A stretch of 64,000 nucleotides of DNA from the NCBI GenBank assembly GCA_002189035.1, contig CM007992.1:2232001-2296000 (forward strand), given 5' to 3'. The notes under the pieces were generated by a model. It was not told the DNA's origin and made no database searches. It saw nothing but the letters and a program-made list of their open reading frames with translations. The translations under genes were made by a program, and so were the position numbers. Shown piece by piece: positions 58,292 to 64,000 of this stretch. The stretch comes from Utricularia gibba (Eukaryota > Streptophyta > Magnoliopsida > Lamiales > Lentibulariaceae). The first letter of the stretch is position 1; each line of letters begins with the position of its first letter.

Positions 58292-59571
58292 TGTTGCAGC
58301 AGGATACACTAGCTTTATCATCAATAAGCTCCTCCTTCCTTCTCATCCATGTTACAGTTTTCATATGTAGCCTAAATTAGAAGTCTTCCTATGTTTAAAT
58401 GTACCTCCAAATTCAAAGGTTTTTTTTTTATTTATTTTCATATTGAAGTCGATCGTACACAGGAGTTGAATTCATCGAAATTCACCCAAAGATTTTGGAC
58501 TCAGAAAATTTGACTCAATCACCATTCACATGGAACAGTTCTAGCTCAAACCCAACGCATGGGCTCACCTGCCCATGCCTTAAAATTATATAGTTAATAA
58601 AAAAATATTTATCTATATAATAAATAATTCTATACAAGTATTTTGGGTTGGTGGGTTCGTAGATGAATTCATATGAATTCAAATCCAAAAGTTAAAATTT
58701 TATGGATTTGAAATTCCACTTATTTTCGAATTCAAAGCTACTTGAGATTGCAAATTCACATTTATCATCCCAAAAAGGCGCAAAATGTTTTAAAAGTTTC
58801 AGGGCCCAGCCCATAAGGGTAGTTGAGCTACTCTCCCCCACCAGGCTCAATTGTTGAACCGGACAAGAAGAATTGGACAGCCCGGTTTTCAACTCACTGC
58901 GTTGATCCCTGAACGGCGGCGGTGCGGCTTTCTACCGACCAATAGTGTAAGGTTTTTTTATATTCTATTATTTTAAAAAAAAACTTTTTGTTTAGTAACT
59001 TTAATAAAATAAGAATTATATCTCTGCTTTAATAAAATAATAAATAATAAATATTTTTTTTTTTTTAAAACATGGATCACTAGTATCTGTCAACAAAAGT
59101 AAAATCATTAAACTATTCAAAGCAGAATTTTAATTCATCCACTATCCTTCCCAAATTGTAGCAACATCAAGTATTGATGGTAATTATGAAAGTATACAAA
59201 TCGTTTCTCCACATGGAATTGATTATTCAATTTTTATTAAAACAATGATTCAAAAATAATTGAAAACAAAAGGAAAGAAAAATTTTAAAAATAATATAAA
59301 AAATGGTTTTAAATCTATGTTTCACTTTTCTAAAATTCATTCATGTATATATGTGTAAACTTTCAGACTTACCTACTTACAAAAATTCTGAAGATGTTAT
59401 TTCTCAAATAATGTTAATTTGTAACTATTAGAGTATCATACCTTATTTAGTGAGAATATAAAATCAATCACATCATCAAATACATTCAATCCCAACTTCT
59501 ACACTTCACATAATGGTAGATAGATTAGGTCAATGTGTCATACCAATGTTATTTGATTGAACTCTTTTCCT
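58292..59571. other. intergenic with worn repeat-like segments
   Basis: The first part holds the 3' UTR of the small gene. A stretch at 58440-58910 rich in GAATTC and AATTCAAA units looks like an old transposon remnant, but no ends were found. The remainder is AT-rich with no gene. Confidence 0.45.
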
Positions 59572-59574
59572 TAG

Positions 59575-60069
59575 AGTCACGTTTGGTTGTTCGGTAACGC
59601 TCAAACTTGGTTTAGTTTAATTGAGTTTAGATAAAAGGATTTTATAACTTTAAAAAATTATTCGTGTTTGGTTGATGAGTTTAATTGATTTGAGTTTAAA
59701 ATGAAAACTTGTTTGATATGTGGATATAAAATTAAATATATGATGAATTTATATATAAAATTACTAATATACCTTTTAATTAATTAAAAACATAGATTGG
59801 TGGATAGATCTACGTTTGAGATGCTTTCAATTGGGTTCTCATAGATCTGCATTCAAATTTGTACTAACGTGAGGATAGAATTAGAAGCTACAATCCTTGT
59901 TTATCTAACCCGAACACCCTTTATCAATTTAGTTAAAACCCATTCAATGGATTCCCGTTAGGTGTATAGGCAGTAGGTGGGTATATCCACCTGAAATCCA
60001 TGTATCAAACATGGGTTTATTCCTAAACTCACACAGAAACCCACCTAAACTATCCAATCAAACATGGCC
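59575..60069. mobile_element. MITE, about 495 bp, TAG duplication
   Basis: The left end AGTCACGTTTGGTTG and the reverse complement of the right end GGCCATGTTTGATTG agree at 11 of 15 positions. TAG flanks both sides (59572-59574 and 60070-60072). There is no coding sequence. The 3-bp flank and (G)GCCATGTTTGGTTG-type ends suggest a non-autonomous, possibly Harbinger-related, element, but the superfamily is not certain. Confidence 0.6.
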
Positions 60070-60072
60070 TAG

Positions 60073-61664
60073 ATGTTTATGACCAATTCTACATTATTCT
60101 TATAATCTAAGGTTATGTAGTATTAGAAAAACATATTGATATTAAAAAACATAGTAAAATAATCACATGTCCAATAATTTATGCAAACAAAACTTCATTA
60201 CAAATCTTTATTCACAAGTGCCTAGATATGCATATTCAACTCTAATATACAAAAAATGATAAAAAATGAAAAGAAATGAAACTGACACATGCTGTACTTG
60301 ATTCCAGGCTTCTAAGCTGATTCAAAGACTCTTGGGACTCAAAAGATTTGTATCGAGATCTTCATATAAGTGCATATACTTCTTTATCTTTCTTGATATA
60401 ATTGTATCAAATATTCTATATGAATCTTTAAGATAAAATACAAATCTTTTAAAATAAGATACAAATCTTTTAAAATAATATTCAAATTTTATCTTATTCA
60501 AGAATCATTGATTAAGTGTTTACTCGTATTGTGTTTAATATTATTAATTTGTAAGAAATTATAATTATCCACATAAGTTTAATATGAATTCAATAGTTTT
60601 CTAAATTCTAATAAACTTTTAATAATGACTCATCATCTGGATATAATTCATACTTTTTAAAATTGGAATGAGAGGAAAGTATGAATAAAATAATTTAGAT
60701 AATTAAATAAAAGATAGACAATTAGATTATATGGATAAATAAGTCTTTTCAATATTGAATATAAAAACAATCATATTCTCTTTGTGATTTGATGGGTATA
60801 TAATATTTGAATAGTATATTTATAATCAAGTACTAAATTGTCAAATTTTTATGAAATTATCATAAATCAATATTAAACTGGTACATTTTAAATATACAAT
60901 TATGTAATCAAAATCAAGTGTTGTTGGATTCTTGAAAAGAATAAAATTTATATTTATATTCATTTAAAATAAATTGTAATTTAGAACCATATTTGGAATT
61001 TGAAACTATACAAATCTTTGATTTTACAATTGGTTGTACGTTTCTTCAAATTTTAAAAGTCTCAATCCAAAACTGATTCATTAGTATGGTTTCAAAAGGA
61101 TTAAATTTGTTGTTATTTGTAACGTTTAAACTAATTTGAATTCTCTTTTCCTATCAATGAAATAAAATAATATCACTTTTTAATAATAATATAAAATTTT
61201 TTGGAGAAATTAATATGTGTCACTTTTTAAAATTGATATCAATTATTTAAATTATTTGTTATATATTTTATTAGAAACTTATTAATACAAAATGTTTGTA
61301 TTTAAATTTGAGTGATGCAAATGTATGAATAAAATTTTTATTTGAAAAATTTAATAAAATTTGTCATTAGATAAATTAAATAAATAAACATGCATTAGTT
61401 ATATATAAAAATCCTGAATAAAATAATTTTTAATATGAAGCATTTCTTTTTCTTTCTAATTAATTTAGTAAATGAAATAGTTTCATAAAGCGTTAAAGTC
61501 AGAATGCCTTTTTGTTTCGCAGAGGGTAAGAATTTGAATCTGCTTACGATATCTCTCTGCATTCATTGCTGACACGTCAGATTTCTACTGCTTATACCTC
61601 CTCCTCCACTCTACTCCGACTTGTCTCCGCTCTCTGCATTCTGCAACAAGAACAAGCAACGAAG
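60073..61664. other. AT-rich upstream region of the HIPP gene
   Basis: Very AT-rich with no gene or repeat end recognised. The last 70 bases are C/T-rich (CCTCCTCCTCCACTC and on) and should be the 5' UTR of the HIPP gene. Confidence 0.5.
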
Positions 61665-63241
61665 ATGGGCGAGGTAGGTTTTCCCTTCGGATTCCTCATT
61701 TCTCTGCTGTGATTATTCATTTCTTGTGTCGACCGAAGGAGAAGCAAAAGGAAGGAGGCAAGAAGAAGGACGAAGCGTCTCTGTCTCAGGAAATTATCCT
61801 CAAAGTCGATATGCACTGCCAAGCCTGCGCCAGAAAAATCGTCACGGCACTCAAAGGCTCTCAGGGTATTATTTTCTCTACATGATTAATTTCCATTTTC
61901 CATGTTTGGGTTTCCATTTTCCATTCTCTCTAAATGTGGGTTTTTTTGGGGGTCGTGTTTCTAGGTGTTGAGGAGATTACAGCGGATTGCAAAGCAGGGA
62001 GAGTGGTTGTGAAGGGGGAGGGGATGGATCCTTTGAATTTATGCCAACGGATTCAGAAGAGAAGCGGCCGGAAAGCCGAAGTTATATCTCCAGTACCCAA
62101 ACCGCCGCCTCAGAGCAAGCCGGATGAGACTAAAGCCTCCTCGAAACAAGAAAACACAAAGCAGGTACCTCATGAAATTTCAAATCTTGGCAATGTGAAA
62201 TGGAAAACAGGGGACTTGTACAACATCAATGATCCTTAGTCTACTTCTTAGGGAAAAAATGAGTAGAGATTTTGACTGATTTGGTGGATAACTAGATTGT
62301 GTTTTATTGTTCTTATGCTTCTCATGAGATTTATGCCCTGAAAACCCCCACTTTGTCAAGGTTAGTATGTTTCTATATGAATGCATGATAGTCTCGGGTT
62401 CCATGAAAGTAACACTGGAGCAGAATTAAGGAAGGAGCCGTATGGGGACACTGACGGATGAGTTTCAGCATTTAGCAAAGAAATGGTAGTTCGATTCTGC
62501 TGCATTCAATTATGAATGTCCCAACTATTGGCCCTCACTTTTCTATCAGTATACATTGCCCGTTGAAACAATTTGTAGAAGCTGAAGGTGATGTGGTCTA
62601 TAGGATTGCAAGGATGACTCGTCTTCCATGTTGGGTCATATTCGCTGCCTCCTGTGGACCATAAGCATTATCTGCTTTTACTCGCCTAGTGACATGCTTT
62701 TGGCTGATGCATCCTAGTGTAATGCGTTCATTGTTTGAATCTTGGTTTCATCATAGGAGACTCCATCCGCTGCAACCGCAGTGTTGAAAGTCAGAATGCA
62801 TTGTGAAGCGTGTGCTCAAGCATTGCAGAAGAGGATTGGAAAAATCAAAGGTAGCTCTGTTTTATCTTTAACCACTATAAACTTTTCGAACTGAACCGCG
62901 GGTGCATTCGATTTGCAGGGGTGGAGTCCGTGGCGACCGATACCAGTAAGGATCAAGTGACTGTGAAAAGTGTCCTGGAGAATGAGAAGCTGCTGACTGA
63001 AGTGTATAAGCGAACAGGGAAGCAGGCGACGATCGAGAAGGCGGAGGACAAGGACAAGAAGAAAGAAGAAGAGAAAAGGGGTGACGAGAAGCAAGAAGAG
63101 GAGAAGAAAACTGATGCAAAGAAAGCTGAAACGATCTCTCCATCAAAATGCTACTCGGAGGCTGATGGCACTGCAGCTGCTTACACCTATGCACCTCAGT
63201 ACTTCAGTGATGAGAATCCGAATGCTTGTGCGGTAATGTGA
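61665..63241 (+). CDS. heavy-metal-associated isoprenylated plant protein (HIPP), two HMA domains
   Basis: A metallochaperone-like protein thought to bind heavy metals and be tethered to membranes by a prenyl group. Model: join(61665..61673,61739..61865,61965..62164,62757..62850,62919..63241), 250 residues; all introns GT-AG with matching phases. The first exon codes only Met-Gly-Glu. HMA1 (about residues 20-85) carries MHCQAC at 28-33 and HMA2 (about 120-185) carries MHCEAC at 126-131; both keep the MxCxxC metal site. Between them is a Pro/Lys linker; after HMA2 comes a highly charged Glu/Lys region. The protein ends CAVM, a CaaX farnesylation signal. The tiny first exon and two-HMA layout fit the family. 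Everything needed for function is intact. Confidence 0.93.
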
Positions 63242-64000
63242 TGAAGTTTCTCGGTATGAGATGCAATGCATATATATGATATGTATGCCCAGTAGTGTAT
63301 TTGTAAGAACTGAATAATAGCTTTTGTTTCTTTGATGTCAATCCATTACTTTTGAAGTTGTTAAATGTCTGATAATAATTTATATATATATATATATGTT
63401 AGGACGAGACTCACAACCACTTTTACATAATAAATTCATATAATTTAAATTTTTAAATAAAATACTAAAACATAAAAAGGATAAGAAGCTAACAATAAAA
63501 ATTAACATAGAGTTTTTATATTTGTATAATTTAACGAAAAACATTTTTTAAGAAGTGATCTTGAAAAAATACAAGTTAGGTTTTCTTTTGCAGATAGTTT
63601 ATTATTTTCTAAAATCGTTTCTAAATGTTTAAGCTTTTTAAAATATAATTTAATTATATTTAATAATAAAAAAAATTTTAATATTTTTTTATAAACAATA
63701 TGTTTCAAAAAATAATATAAGGATTGGACGAAACACGCCGCTTCCGTAACAGCAAAGCAATTTGGATCCCGTTTTTGTGTTGCCAACGTCCACCGTCCAC
63801 GGCCACCGCCCACGCCGGCACCTTTTCCTTCAACGGCGACCAAAGAGCAGAATGGCAGTAAGATTGTGTTTCGTGTGTTCTGGATTTCAGGGATTTCTTG
63901 AAGGAGGGGAGATGGTTAGGGATTTGGATTGTATGTTGTCTCATCAAGCATTTGCGTAGAATTATGCGAATCAATGGATATCATACTTTTAACATATAGA
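63242..64000. other. HIPP 3' flank and unassigned GC-rich end
   Basis: The 3' UTR is followed by a (TA)n run at 63380-63398 and AT-rich DNA to 63720. From 63720 to 63960 the sequence becomes GC-rich (CCACCGTCCACGGCCACCGC near 63790) with short open frames on both strands (63762-63959 plus, 63705-63974 minus). It may be the 5' part of a gene continuing beyond the window, but I recognise no product. Confidence 0.45.

Noticed and set aside
58123-58380. 85-codon plus-strand frame and 126-codon minus-strand frame over the small gene
   Set aside because: Both are overlapping frames in a GC-rich stretch. The frame starting at 57959 has the better promoter and start context. A frameshift into the other plus frame remains a minor possibility.
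1-64000. CRISPR array, operon-like gene set or biosynthetic cluster
   Set aside because: No regularly spaced repeats, and the host genes are unrelated, spliced and separated by transposons.

Overview
This is a nuclear window from a flowering plant, most likely a woody eudicot. The evidence is spliced genes with GT-AG introns, plant-only families (a heavy-metal-associated isoprenylated protein and a syringolide-induced 14-1-1-like protein), AT-rich intergenic DNA, and dense nests of old plant transposons. I cannot name the species. No operon, CRISPR array, rRNA or tRNA gene was seen.

Host genes form two small islands. Island 1 (about 11.0-14.8 kb, plus strand) holds a decayed RabA5-type GTPase pseudogene, a four-exon thymidine kinase with an organelle-type leader, and a single-exon 14-1-1-like gene. 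Island 2 (about 57.9-63.3 kb, plus strand) holds a 110-residue unknown protein with an LxLxL (EAR-like) motif and a five-exon HIPP metal-binding protein with two HMA domains and a CaaX end. A MITE lies between these two.

The rest is mostly transposons, several nested with target duplications still readable. At 1-3055 is a Ty1/copia element cut by the window edge. At about 3.4-10.2 kb a minus-strand copia is split by a PIF/Harbinger transposon (5002-8894) flanked by TTA. At 24602-34102 a copia flanked by ATACA carries a minus-strand Athila-like Ty3/gypsy (26373-31473, flanked by CCAGG) inside its integrase. At 35264-39700 is a third copia on the minus strand. At 48860-56208 is a fourth, very decayed copia whose 5' LTR is split by a hAT transposon (48934-52111) with an imperfect 8-bp duplication. 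Gypsy-family LTRs without clear internal regions lie at about 34.5-35.3, 44.6-45.8 and 46.4-47.3 kb; the last two form a large inverted pair.

The stretches at 14.7-23.8, 42.8-44.6, 56.2-57.9 and 60.1-61.6 kb are AT-rich with no convincing gene. All transposon ORFs carry stops, frameshifts or lost motifs, so I see no intact autonomous element. I found no convincing undescribed system. The most informative oddities are the nested insertions, a mismatch in LTR ages between guest and host, and a duplicated subterminal segment inside the hAT transposase.
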